A stretch of 13,199 nt of DNA from DASPWV01 sp046727855 (lineage in GTDB: Bacteria > Acidobacteriota > Vicinamibacteria > Vicinamibacterales > UBA2999), in contig JBKPDL010000113.1 of assembly GCA_046727855.1 (NCBI GenBank), positions 1 through 13,199 on the forward strand, written 5' to 3'. Numbering within the stretch: position 1 is the first letter of the stretch; each line of letters begins with the position of its first letter. The notes beneath the pieces are model-generated. The model ran no database searches and was not told the DNA's origin. It worked only from the letters and a program-made list of their open reading frames with translations. This document shows positions 1-5,833 of this stretch, piece after piece. Both the position numbers and the translations under genes were made by a program.

Positions 1-295
1 CTCTAAGACACTTTGTCGTCATCGAACGAACAGTGGCAGTCGCGCATTTCGATGACCTGGCTCAATTGCGACGGCTCTGCACACATTGTCGCCGTCGATC
101 GGCGCAATTTCGAAAGGCCCGCGTACGTACATCACGGATCGGCGTGCCTAGCGTCACTCAACCCGGGCATGCACTCTGGAAATCAGCTTTGCTCAACAGC
201 TCTGGCAATTCGCACCACTTGACCGCTGGACGCCGCATTGCCTGAAGGAAGTCGGCGATCTAGTCCAACTAGGGATGGTTAATGCCCCCCACGAC
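1..295. other. Edge region with no supported gene; possible decayed PIN-domain tail
   Basis: I see no convincing intact gene in this stretch on either strand. Two overlapping plus-strand reading frames (13-222 and 33-245) have compositions unlike real proteins. A short peptide read from about 79 to 120 on the plus strand, with the string IVAVDRRNFER, resembles the last conserved block of PIN-domain toxins, where an acidic residue sits in a pattern like [VT][LV]DRR.F. The preceding block would have to be read in another frame, so if this is a vapC relic it is frameshifted. This is a weak resemblance only. The neighbouring region holds three other TA loci, which makes a relic plausible but not shown. 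Confidence 0.2.
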
Positions 296-631
296 TCAAC
301 GCGCGCGGTGGATCCATCCGAGCAGCGCCGCACGCATGGCTTGATGCAGGTTGAGGCGCTTCGAGCGTGCGGTGCGCTCGATCTCCTTCCACAGCGCTTC
401 CGGCAATCGCACGGACCTGACCGTCGATGTTCGGCTCAAGCCCTTGCTGGGTCGACCGCGCCGCATCAACACGGCGTGGGTGGCGAGCTGCGGCATCTCC
501 CACAGCGCCAACAGCGACGGCCCGCCAGGTTCCCCAGCCCCGGCGAACCCATTCCGGCGTACGGGTCCGAATCGAACGAAGTCGACCGGGTGATCCAAAA
601 GGTCAGTCGTTCTCGTAGTGCGCTTTTTCAT
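296..631 (-). CDS. brnA: BrnA-like ribbon-helix-helix antitoxin
   Basis: Predicted antitoxin that binds and neutralises the toxin encoded just upstream, and probably represses the operon. The 111-residue product starts MKKRTTRTT, a typical BrnA opening. It has a glycine- and proline-rich middle (about 25-60), then RRGRPSKG followed by a ribbon-helix-helix-like segment (about 67-108) containing TVRSVRLPEALWKEIERTAR. The ATG at 631-629 lies inside the end of brnT, giving a 29-base overlap. That overlap and the toxin-first order are characteristic of BrnTA. A longer reading frame extends upstream to 910, but its extra 93 residues are the antisense-like shadow of brnT, so the ATG at 631 is chosen. 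No Shine-Dalgarno is evident, so translational coupling to brnT is likely. The middle linker is long for the family. Family assignment rests on gene order and on the motif ends. Confidence 0.75.
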   Translation of the reverse strand: MKKRTTRTTDLLDHPVDFVRFGPVRRNGFAGAGEPGGPSLLALWEMPQLATHAVLMRRGRPSKGLSRTSTVRSVRLPEALWKEIERTARSKRLNLHQAMRAALLGWIHRAR

Positions 632-869
632 GGTTGGTTGCCCGACGTGCGCTGATGATGCGAATGACATCCTGTTGCACCTCGGCGTGCACGACGTAGA
701 GGAGACGCTGTTGGCGCGAGTAACCAACGAGGATGAAGCGGTTCTCGTGCAGGGTGTCCGGATAATACGCGCCGAGCTTGTCCTCGAACGCGGTGGCCGC
801 CTCCGGGAACGACACACCGTGCTTCTTGAGATTGGAGGCAGCTTTCCTCGCATCCCACGTGAACCGCAC
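603..869 (-). CDS. brnT: BrnT family ribonuclease toxin (DUF497)
   Basis: Predicted RelE-fold ribonuclease toxin of a type II TA system. Family members cleave RNA and stop growth when the antitoxin is lost. The 88-residue length is normal for BrnT. Visible family signatures are the N-terminal F.WD..KA..NL.KHGVSF (residues 3-21), an aromatic- and acid-rich middle, R44 before the VGYS turn, and the C-terminal RIISARRAT..EK..YE (70-86). The start is GTG at 869-867. This aligns the protein exactly with the usual family start, and no in-frame alternative lies nearby. There is no Shine-Dalgarno, but a TACAAT hexamer lies six bases upstream of the GTG, suggesting a leaderless message. The gene is followed by the overlapping brnA. 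Confidence 0.88.
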   Translation of the reverse strand: MRFTWDARKAASNLKKHGVSFPEAATAFEDKLGAYYPDTLHENRFILVGYSRQQRLLYVVHAEVQQDVIRIISARRATNHEKAHYEND

Positions 870-875
870 TGAGAT

Positions 876-888
876 ATTGTACTACAAT
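876..888 (-). promoter_or_regulatory. Palindromic operator and -10-like element of brnTA
   Basis: ATTGTA-C-TACAAT is a perfect 6-base inverted repeat around one central base, in an AT-rich patch inside GC-rich DNA. On the minus strand its TACAAT half reads as a -10 hexamer, with the expected transcription start falling on the brnT GTG codon at 869. BrnA proteins of known systems repress their own promoter, so a dimeric ribbon-helix-helix protein bound here would block the -10 region. No convincing -35 hexamer is seen. Confidence 0.55.
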
Positions 889-926
889 TAATCAGTGACG
901 AGAGCATCATCTGATGGGCCCCTTGA

Positions 927-1140
927 GGTCAGCGATGCGTCCTCGCGCTCCTGCCAGCGTTTCGCATTGCGGGCGTCGGCGGCGCGCTGCTGCACTCGAT
1001 CATGCGCGAGGGAGAAGTGCGCAGGCTGCCGGTCACGATTCATGTGGAGGCGACGAACCGAGCCTTAAGGACTGTACCGCCGGCTCGGCTTTCGTCATGT
1101 GGATTCGAACGGCATCTATTACTTGATGCGGTGGGCCGCT
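927..1140 (+). pseudogene. Decayed GNAT acetyltransferase C-terminal fragment, copy 1 (frameshifted)
   Basis: Remnant of a GNAT-fold N-acetyltransferase. From 927 the frame reads VLALLPAFRIAGVGGALL, which contains the acetyl-CoA pyrophosphate-binding pattern R..GVG of motif A. It continues through LPVTIHVEATNRALR to 1070. A single extra base (A at 1071) then shifts the frame. The next frame, from 1072, reads LYRRLGFRHVDSNGIYYLM, the classic C-terminal motif B end of such enzymes. The extra base is confirmed by comparison with the second copy at 2922-3092, which lacks it and reads straight through. An in-frame TGA at 924 shows that the N-terminal half is missing, and no natural stop remains at the 3' end. 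The fragment is divergent from brnTA and convergent with vapC. No function is expected. Confidence 0.75.
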
Positions 1141-1257
1141 GGGGGGCCCAGTCGGTACGCATGCGCACTCACGTCGGTCCTAAGCGACGCGGCATGGATC
1201 GCCGGTCTCGCCCCCGCAAGGAAGGGTTCGCTCGCCCGAGAGGTATCTGGCGGCGGC

Positions 1258-1641
1258 CTATCGAAAACGGAGATACCGGGCGCCCAGTCGCTCGAACGCC
1301 GCACGGTCCGCCGCCACGACATCCGCGTTGATCGACTCGGCTGTGGCGACGAGCCACGCGTCGTTCTCGCCCAGGCGTCGGGACGTCCGGCGCTGGACCA
1401 GGGCGCACCGTCGCGCCTGCGCGAGGTGCAGTCCTTGAATCGTGAACCGCTGCAAGGAGGCCACCGCGGCAGCGTCGTCGACCGCGCCTTCCAGGAGTTC
1501 CTCGACGCTGACGATTGACACGACGATGCGGCGCCCGCGCAGCGATGGCAGAAACCGGCGCGCCGGGCCCAGGTCGCCAGCCGCCGTTTCGCGTTCGAGG
1601 TCGATCAGATAGGAGCTATCGAGCAGTGCGGGTCGATTCAC
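1258..1641 (-). CDS. vapC: VapC PIN-domain ribonuclease toxin
   Basis: Predicted Mg2+-dependent endoribonuclease toxin of a VapBC module. Family members typically cleave tRNA or rRNA. The 127-residue protein covers a full PIN domain. The acidic quartet is visible as D8 (in ALLDSSYLIDLE), E47 (in VSVEELLEGA), D94 (in GENDAWLVA) and D112 (in VVAADRAAFERL). The GTG start at 1641-1639 is preceded directly by AGAGGAAG, a good Shine-Dalgarno, as expected for the second gene of an operon. It overlaps the end of vapB by 26 bases. All four active-site acids are present and no break is seen, so the toxin is probably functional. The target RNA cannot be predicted from sequence alone. Confidence 0.88.
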   Translation of the reverse strand: MNRPALLDSSYLIDLERETAAGDLGPARRFLPSLRGRRIVVSIVSVEELLEGAVDDAAAVASLQRFTIQGLHLAQARRCALVQRRTSRRLGENDAWLVATAESINADVVAADRAAFERLGARYLRFR

Positions 1642-1837
1642 GCTTCCTCTGTGCCAGCCCTAAGCCCTTCCCCGCCGTCGCTTCAACCCACTCGATGAGG
1701 TCTTCGCCGGTCTCGATCGGACCGGCGCGGTCGATCAACGCGCGGATCACGTCGGATTTCGGGACCTTGCGGCGTTTCGCCCAACGGGCGAGGCGAGCCG
1801 CCCGCTGCTTGTCGAGTTTGACCGTGATCGTGGGCAT
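1616..1837 (-). CDS. vapB: VapB-type ribbon-helix-helix (CopG-like) antitoxin
   Basis: Predicted antitoxin for the overlapping VapC. The 73-residue protein begins with the DNA-binding ribbon MPTITVKLDKQRAARLARWA, followed by a KRRKVPKSDVIRALIDRA helix-turn-helix (22-38). This is a CopG/RHH arrangement. The C-terminal half (40-73) contains EDLIEWVEATAGKG and a basic tail, and is the likely toxin-binding part. The ATG at 1837-1835 has no Shine-Dalgarno. Immediately upstream is a 7-base perfect inverted repeat with a TAATAT -10-like hexamer. Gene order antitoxin-then-toxin is the VapBC norm. Autorepression through the palindrome is inferred from how related modules work. Confidence 0.85.
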   Translation of the reverse strand: MPTITVKLDKQRAARLARWAKRRKVPKSDVIRALIDRAGPIETGEDLIEWVEATAGKGLGLAQRKRESTRTAR

Positions 1838-1857
1838 GGTAATACCGCCATATTACC
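1838..1857 (-). promoter_or_regulatory. Inverted-repeat operator abutting the vapB start
   Basis: GGTAATA and TATTACC form a perfect 7-base inverted repeat separated by six bases. It begins at the base directly before the vapB ATG. On the minus strand the distal arm supplies TAATAT (1855-1850), a plausible -10, which would put transcription start about 5-6 bases before the ATG. Position and symmetry fit a VapB autorepression site covering promoter and start. No -35 is apparent. Confidence 0.5.
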
Positions 1858-2283
1858 AGAACGCTGCCGGCGACGGCGAGCGCTTCACATCGTTGCCCGC
1901 TTGCGCGCTCGCGACGGCTTCTGGCTATGTCCCGAATGCAGGCCTCACTGCTATCCATCTACGGAACGCACGGTTGGACGTTCGCGGTTGCACGTTACAT
2001 GGCGATTCAATCCATGGTTCGGATGGTAGACGCGAGGCAACGGCGATGACGTCCACTGGCCCGGAGTGTCGCTGACAAAGTCTGGCACACGTGCGAGCGC
2101 GAAAAAGTTCAGCGGAGTGCGGCCTTTTGATCGGGCCGCTGCGGAGGTGACACGTGCGATTCCGTGTAAGAGCATGACGTCGCCGTCGCGGATAGTAGGC
2201 CGGGAATGAGGTGGGCTTCCGCTGGAGGTACACGCGCCTGATGACCTTACCGCAATCTGTAGACAACTTCCGGGCAGTGACGC
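1858..2283. other. Gene-poor spacer between vapB and higA
   Basis: No recognised gene in about 425 bases. Minus-strand frames at 2175-1951 and 2392-1925 and a 40-codon plus-strand frame at 1927-2049 are open. None shows domain motifs, a Shine-Dalgarno or plausible protein composition, and the longest overlaps higA. The minus-strand 2175-1951 peptide has an oddly protein-like stretch, KGRTPLNFFALARVPDF, that I do not recognise. The stretch could be decayed DNA left by insertion and loss of TA modules. I see no terminal inverted repeats or transposase motifs. Confidence 0.4.
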
Positions 2284-2583
2284 CTAGGCGGTTCTCGAGA
2301 GAGCCCGAACTCTCGGTCGCTGTCCTCGAGCTCGCAGGGCATGCCAGAGGTCCCACTTCGCCTGCAGCGTCAGCCAGATCTCGGCATCCCAACGCGTCAG
2401 TGCCTCGAACAGGAGTGCCGTGTCGGCGCTGACGCCGCGACGGGCCTTGACGATGGAGTTGAGACGCTGGAACGGGATGTTCATGCGCCGGGCCGCCTCG
2501 GCCTGCGAGACGCCGAGCGGTTCAAGGAACTCCTTCAGGAGCATCTCTCCAGGATGCGTCGGTGGGCGATGGGTCGGCAGCAT
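2284..2583 (-). CDS. higA: HigA family XRE-type antitoxin
   Basis: Predicted helix-turn-helix antitoxin paired with the upstream HigB toxin, and likely repressor of the operon. The 99-residue product shows the HigA hallmark opening PPTHPGEMLLKEFLEPLGVS (8-27). A XRE HTH follows (AEAARRMNIPFQRLNSIVKARRGVS split across about 29-52), then the C-terminal helix pair ending EIWLTLQAKWDLWHALR. The segment before EIWL reads ALLFEALTRWDA where many relatives have a shorter LAKALGTSP, a modest variation. The ATG at 2583-2581 has a good Shine-Dalgarno (GAGG, seven bases upstream) that overlaps the TGA stop of higB. The two genes are nine bases apart and surely co-translated. Confidence 0.88.
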   Translation of the reverse strand: MLPTHRPPTHPGEMLLKEFLEPLGVSQAEAARRMNIPFQRLNSIVKARRGVSADTALLFEALTRWDAEIWLTLQAKWDLWHALRARGQRPRVRALSRTA

Positions 2584-2592
2584 GGCAGTACC

Positions 2593-2883
2593 TCAGTGAT
2601 AGTCAGTGCACCGCACGTCGAACGCGTCCGCGCCGTCGAATCGAAAGATGATTCGATACTGGTCGTTCACACGAACGGCGTGCCAGCCCCGCAAATCGCC
2701 CGTGAGCGCGTGGAGACGATTCCCGGGTGGCACGTTCAGGTCTTCGAGCTTGATCACGGCATCGATCTGATCCAGCTTCCGCCGAACGATTGCCCACAGG
2801 TCGCGTGGGATACGTCGGGCGGCCTTGGTATTGACGCCGTTCCAGATATCCCTCGTCGTGTCGTCGCCCAGCGTGCGAATCAC
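2593..2883 (-). CDS. higB: HigB family (RelE/ParE superfamily) mRNA-interferase toxin
   Basis: Predicted ribosome-dependent ribonuclease toxin of the toxin-first HigBA arrangement. The 96-residue product matches HigB end to end: MIR at the start, ARRIPRDLWAIVRRKLDQID (22-41), the family signature LEDLNVPPGNRLHALTGD (46-63), VRVNDQYRIIFRF (70-82) and a C-terminal DVRCTDYH. The GTG start at 2883-2881 places the protein exactly at the conserved family start. No Shine-Dalgarno precedes it. A TATAGT hexamer lies eight bases upstream, so the message is probably leaderless or nearly so. Gene length and motifs are intact. An overlapping frame of the same length at 2603-2893 is a shadow. Confidence 0.9.
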   Translation of the reverse strand: MIRTLGDDTTRDIWNGVNTKAARRIPRDLWAIVRRKLDQIDAVIKLEDLNVPPGNRLHALTGDLRGWHAVRVNDQYRIIFRFDGADAFDVRCTDYH

Positions 2884-2887
2884 ACGA

Positions 2888-2914
2888 TAGCACTATAGCA
2901 CGCTTAGTGTGCTA
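2888..2914 (-). promoter_or_regulatory. Operator region of higBA with three TAGCAC half-sites
   Basis: The hexamer TAGCAC occurs at 2888-2893 and 2896-2901, and its inverse GTGCTA at 2909-2914. The outer two form an inverted repeat with a seven-base spacer, and the inner copy repeats directly at eight-base spacing. The minus-strand -10-like TATAGT (2897-2892) lies between half-sites, so binding by HigA would cover the promoter. Assigning HigA as the binder is inference from the family. Confidence 0.5.
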
Positions 2915-2921
2915 GTAGGAC

Positions 2922-3092
2922 GGCGAGCGGCGGCGGCTCATCTGCCGGGTGCTCACACCGCGACCAATCATCCTTGGAGGCCTGCCGGTCAGCATTCACG
3001 TGGAGGCGACGAAGCGGGCCGTGGGACGCTACCAGCGGCTCGGCTTTCGTCACATTGATTCGAACGAGATTTGTGACCTGATGACGTGCGAT
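2922..3092 (+). pseudogene. Decayed GNAT acetyltransferase C-terminal fragment, copy 2
   Basis: Second relic of the same GNAT acetyltransferase type as at 927-1140. The frame reads LPVSIHVEATKRAVGRYQRL, then GFRHIDSNEICDLM, without interruption, covering the C-terminal end of the fold. DNA matching is direct: 34 of 39 bases between 1026-1064 and 2982-3020, and 39 of 48 between 1081-1128 and 3036-3083. Upstream, GC-rich bases from 2922 still align roughly with the motif A region of copy 1, but the R..GVG signature is gone. There is no start and no natural stop before the typA 3' end at 3114. It begins within ten bases of the higBA operator, on the opposite strand. It is not expected to be functional. 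Confidence 0.7.
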
Positions 3093-3113
3093 CGCACGAG
3101 CGCGCCCACCGTA

Positions 3114-4964
3114 TTACCTTACTTCTCTTCTCGGCCGCTGATTCGCCTCGAGCACCTTCTTCCGCAGCCGAATCGCCTTCGGCGTCACTTCCACGAGTTC
3201 GTCGTCGTTGATGAATTCGATCGCCTGTTCGAGGCCGAGGAGCCGCGGTGGCACCAGCCGGATCGCTTCGTCTGCCGTTGAGGCCCGCATGTTCGTCTGC
3301 TTCTTCTCTTTCGTGACGTTGACGTCCATGTCGTTGGTGCGGGCGTTCTCGCCGATGATCATCCCTTCGTACACTTGCGTTCCCGGCTCGATGAAGATCT
3401 CGCCGCGCTCCTGCAGGTTCGAGATGGCATACGCGGTTGCTGCGCCCGGGCGGTCTGCCACAAGCGCGCCGGCCAGGCGTGCCAGAATCGGCCCATGCCA
3501 CGGCTCCCAGCCGGCGAAGAGATGGTTCATGATGCCGGTCCCCTTCGTGTCGGTGAGGAACTGAGAGCGGAAGCCGATCAGCCCGCGCGTCGGGATGCGG
3601 AATTCGAGCCGTACGCGTCCGCTGCCGTGATTGACCATACGCGTCATGGTGCCGCGACGCTGTCCGGTTTGCGCGATGACGACGCCCTGGAATTCCTCCG
3701 GCACGTCGATCACGAGTTCCTCGACCGGCTCCATGCGCACGCCGTCGATCTCGCGCGTCACGATCTCGGGCCGTGACACCTGCACCTCGTAGCCTTCGCG
3801 ACGCATCATCTCGATCAGGATCGACAGCTGCAGCTCGCCGCGTCCAACCACGTTCACCTGCTCCGCGGTCTCGGTATCTTCGACGCGCAGCGAGACGTTG
3901 CACAGGAGCTCCCGCGCCAGCCGTTCGCGCAGATGTCGAGAGGTCACGTACTGTCCGTGCCGCCCCGCCAATGGCGACGTGTTGACGCCGAACACCATCG
4001 ACACCGTCGGCTCGTCGATCGCAATTGCCTGGATCGCAAGGCGGTGCTCGGGGTCGGCAATGGTTTCGCCAATGGTGATGTCCTCGATCCCCGCCAGGCA
4101 CACGATGTCGCCCGCTGCGGCTTCGTTGATTTCGATGCGCTTGAGCCCTTCGAACGCAAACAACTTCGTGACGCGGGTTTCCTTCTCGCCGCCATCCAGC
4201 TTGAGCACGACGATCGGATCGTTGATCCGAACCCGGCCGTTGAAGATGCGGCCGATCGCGATGCGCCCGAGGTAATCGCTCGAGTCGAGATTGGCCACCT
4301 GCATCTGCAGCGGCGCATCCGCGGACCCGCGCGGCGGCGGCACATGCTCGACGATCGCATCGAACAACGGCCGCAAGTCGGCACCAGCCTCATTTACATC
4401 AGTGCCGGCCGTGCCTGTCCGTCCGCTCGCGTAGAGCACCGGAAATTCGATCTGCGTATCCGTCGCATCGAGGTCGATGAAGAGGTCGTACACCTCGTTG
4501 AGCACTGCCTGCGGCCGCGCATCCGTGCGGTCCACTTTGTTAATCACCACAATCGGCGGCAGCCCACGCTCGAGGGCCTTGCGCAGGACATAGCGCGTTT
4601 GCGGCAGCGGACCTTCGGACGCGTCTACCAGCAGCAACACACCATCCACCATCGAGAGCGTGCGCTCCACTTCGCCGCCGAAATCGGCGTGACCCGGCGT
4701 GTCGACGATGTTGATCAGGATGTCTTGATAGTGGACGGCAGTGTTTTTGGCGAGAATCGTGATACCGCGCTCGCGCTCCAACTCGTTGCTATCCATCGCA
4801 CGCTCGGCGACGCGCTCGTTGGCGCGAAACACACCTGCCTGCCGAAACATCGCGTCCACGAGCGTCGTCTTGCCGTGATCGACGTGGGCGATGATGGCGA
4901 TGTTGCGGCGCTTGGGATTGGCGATGGAGTGTCGACTCTGCTGAGGCGACGGCGCGACAGACAT
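3114..4964 (-). CDS. typA: Ribosome-binding translational GTPase TypA/BipA
   Basis: TypA (BipA) is a conserved EF-G-like GTPase that binds the 70S ribosome and supports 50S assembly and growth under stress. With the ATG at 4964 the protein has 616 residues, normal for the family. The GTPase signatures are clear: G1 AHVDHGKT (26-33), RGIT as G2, G3 DTPGH (88-92), G4 NKVD (142-145) and an ASG G5. The EF-Tu-like domain 2, the EF-G-like domains III and V, and the TypA-specific C-terminal domain follow (GRVRLEFRIPTRGLIGFRS, then LVPPRLLGLEQAIEFINDDE). The frame extends ten more residues to a GTG at 4994. I prefer ATG 4964, which has TATACT exactly six bases before it, so that transcription would start at the A of the ATG. 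Upstream is the 11-base repeat array. It is single-gene and not obviously in an operon. Confidence 0.95.
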   Translation of the reverse strand: MSVAPSPQQSRHSIANPKRRNIAIIAHVDHGKTTLVDAMFRQAGVFRANERVAERAMDSNELERERGITILAKNTAVHYQDILINIVDTPGHADFGGEVERTLSMVDGVLLLVDASEGPLPQTRYVLRKALERGLPPIVVINKVDRTDARPQAVLNEVYDLFIDLDATDTQIEFPVLYASGRTGTAGTDVNEAGADLRPLFDAIVEHVPPPRGSADAPLQMQVANLDSSDYLGRIAIGRIFNGRVRINDPIVVLKLDGGEKETRVTKLFAFEGLKRIEINEAAAGDIVCLAGIEDITIGETIADPEHRLAIQAIAIDEPTVSMVFGVNTSPLAGRHGQYVTSRHLRERLARELLCNVSLRVEDTETAEQVNVVGRGELQLSILIEMMRREGYEVQVSRPEIVTREIDGVRMEPVEELVIDVPEEFQGVVIAQTGQRRGTMTRMVNHGSGRVRLEFRIPTRGLIGFRSQFLTDTKGTGIMNHLFAGWEPWHGPILARLAGALVADRPGAATAYAISNLQERGEIFIEPGTQVYEGMIIGENARTNDMDVNVTKEKKQTNMRASTADEAIRLVPPRLLGLEQAIEFINDDELVEVTPKAIRLRKKVLEANQRPRREVR

Positions 4965-4970
4965 CGTTTC

Positions 4971-4976
4971 AGTATA
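4971..4976 (-). promoter_or_regulatory. -10-like hexamer of typA
   Basis: TATACT on the minus strand, one mismatch from TATAAT, sits six bases before the preferred typA ATG. This predicts a leaderless transcript and argues against the upstream GTG start. The place where a -35 would lie is occupied by the ACGCAGAT repeat array, and no TTGACA-like hexamer is seen. Confidence 0.5.
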
Positions 4977-4981
4977 CGCGG

Positions 4982-5048
4982 ACGCAGGTGGCACGCAGAT
5001 GGGAACGCAGATAAAACGCAGATAAGACGCAGATAAGACGCAGATAAA
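4982..5048 (+). repeat. Short tandem array of ACGCAGAT core, 11-base period (left arm)
   Basis: Cores on the plus strand start at 4982 (degenerate), 4993, 5005, 5016, 5027 and 5038, giving spacings of 11, 12, 11, 11 and 11 bases. Linkers are mostly AAG or AAA. The array fills the whole gap between the methyltransferase stop (5052) and the typA promoter. The same core recurs in opposite orientation at 5834-5917. An 11-base period is close to one helical turn, so all cores face roughly the same side of the DNA. Confidence 0.85.
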
Positions 5049-5051
5049 GGG

Positions 5052-5822
5052 TTACGGCTTCGCTATATCGAAGATCAAAAAGTACGGGACGCGCGCGCAG
5101 TCTTCGAGTTCCGGATGATCCCGCACCTGTTCCACGGTCGGACGCGGTTCGTGCAAGCGGCGAAGCATGAATCCGGCGGCGGCAATCTGCGTGCTCCATT
5201 GCGCGAGCGTGTAGCGCCAGCACGGCGTGGCCCACGGATACAGCAGCCGGGCCATATTCCACTGGCATGTCGCCGCACCGCTATCGAAGTAGCGATCGAT
5301 TTTGAGCGCGAGCTTTCGGCCATCGCTGTCGCGCTCCCATTCCCGGAACATCACGTCGGTGCATGGGTGCGGCACTGAACACACCATCCGGCCATGGTCG
5401 CGGAGTACTGCAAACGCGCTGCGCAATGCCGCGGCCACGTCCGCCATGTCCTGGATGGCCATACAGGCGGTGACGAGATCAATGCTCCCTCGCCAGCGGA
5501 GGTCGACGGTCGTTGCGCTCATGATCTCGTACATGACGCCGCGAGGCTCGCGTGTCTCATGCTCACGCGCGTAGGCAATCAAGGCCTCGGAGAGGTCGAC
5601 GCCGATCGATTGCGCGCCAGCCCTTGCCAGCTCGCGCGTGAAATAGCCCTGACCGCAACCGACGTCGAGCACCGAAAGACCGCGAACTGGCCCACACGCT
5701 GCAAGCAGCGCCGGGCCATGGACCCATTGCCGGTAATAATCAGCACCGGATTCGACGAACACTTCGTACGCACGAGCCCCCGCGCTCCACGCATCGCGCG
5801 CGTCGCTGTCGCTAAAGCCCAT
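5052..5822 (-). CDS. Class I SAM-dependent methyltransferase
   Basis: Predicted cytosolic methyltransferase that transfers a methyl group from S-adenosylmethionine. The acceptor cannot be told from the sequence. The 256-residue protein carries motif I VLDVGCGQGYFTRELA (51-66), the acidic residue binding the ribose in IGVDLS (D76), an Asp-containing motif near 117-123 (GSIDLVTACMAIQDM) and the post-motif RMVCSVPHPC. This matches the methyltransferase 11/25 type, often acting on small molecules. The ATG at 5822 is the first in-frame start. It has no clear Shine-Dalgarno and, unlike its neighbours, no obvious TANNNT element. The gene is exactly bracketed by two oppositely oriented 11-base repeat arrays, ending four bases after its stop and beginning twelve bases before its start. 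It may thus have been acquired as a unit. Confidence 0.85.
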   Translation of the reverse strand: MGFSDSDARDAWSAGARAYEVFVESGADYYRQWVHGPALLAACGPVRGLSVLDVGCGQGYFTRELARAGAQSIGVDLSEALIAYAREHETREPRGVMYEIMSATTVDLRWRGSIDLVTACMAIQDMADVAAALRSAFAVLRDHGRMVCSVPHPCTDVMFREWERDSDGRKLALKIDRYFDSGAATCQWNMARLLYPWATPCWRYTLAQWSTQIAAAGFMLRRLHEPRPTVEQVRDHPELEDCARVPYFLIFDIAKP

Positions 5823-5833
5823 AGTTGTCGCTT

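Noticed and set aside
1515..2075. Long plus-strand open frame of 186 codons
   Set aside because: It runs antisense through vapC/vapB, has low-complexity basic composition and no start signal; the minus-strand genes explain it.
2284..2340. Hairpin GAGAG-CCCGAA-CTCTC and flanking CTCGAG copies as a higBA terminator
   Set aside because: The sequence lies inside the higA coding end, lacks a following T run on the minus strand, and is better explained as coding.
1925..2392. Minus-strand 155-codon frame
   Set aside because: Overlaps the well-supported higA, has no motifs and reads like random translation of GC-rich DNA.
927..3092. Integron cassette array (TA modules plus GNAT)
   Set aside because: Gene content would fit, but I found no paired RYYYAAC/GTTRRRY attC ends, no integrase, and orientations differ between the TA genes and GNAT relics.
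2989..4101. Minus-strand 370-codon frame
   Set aside because: Arginine-rich shadow of typA in another frame.
3933..5036. Plus-strand 367-codon frame
   Set aside because: Antisense shadow of typA, rich in histidine and arginine, no recognisable domain.
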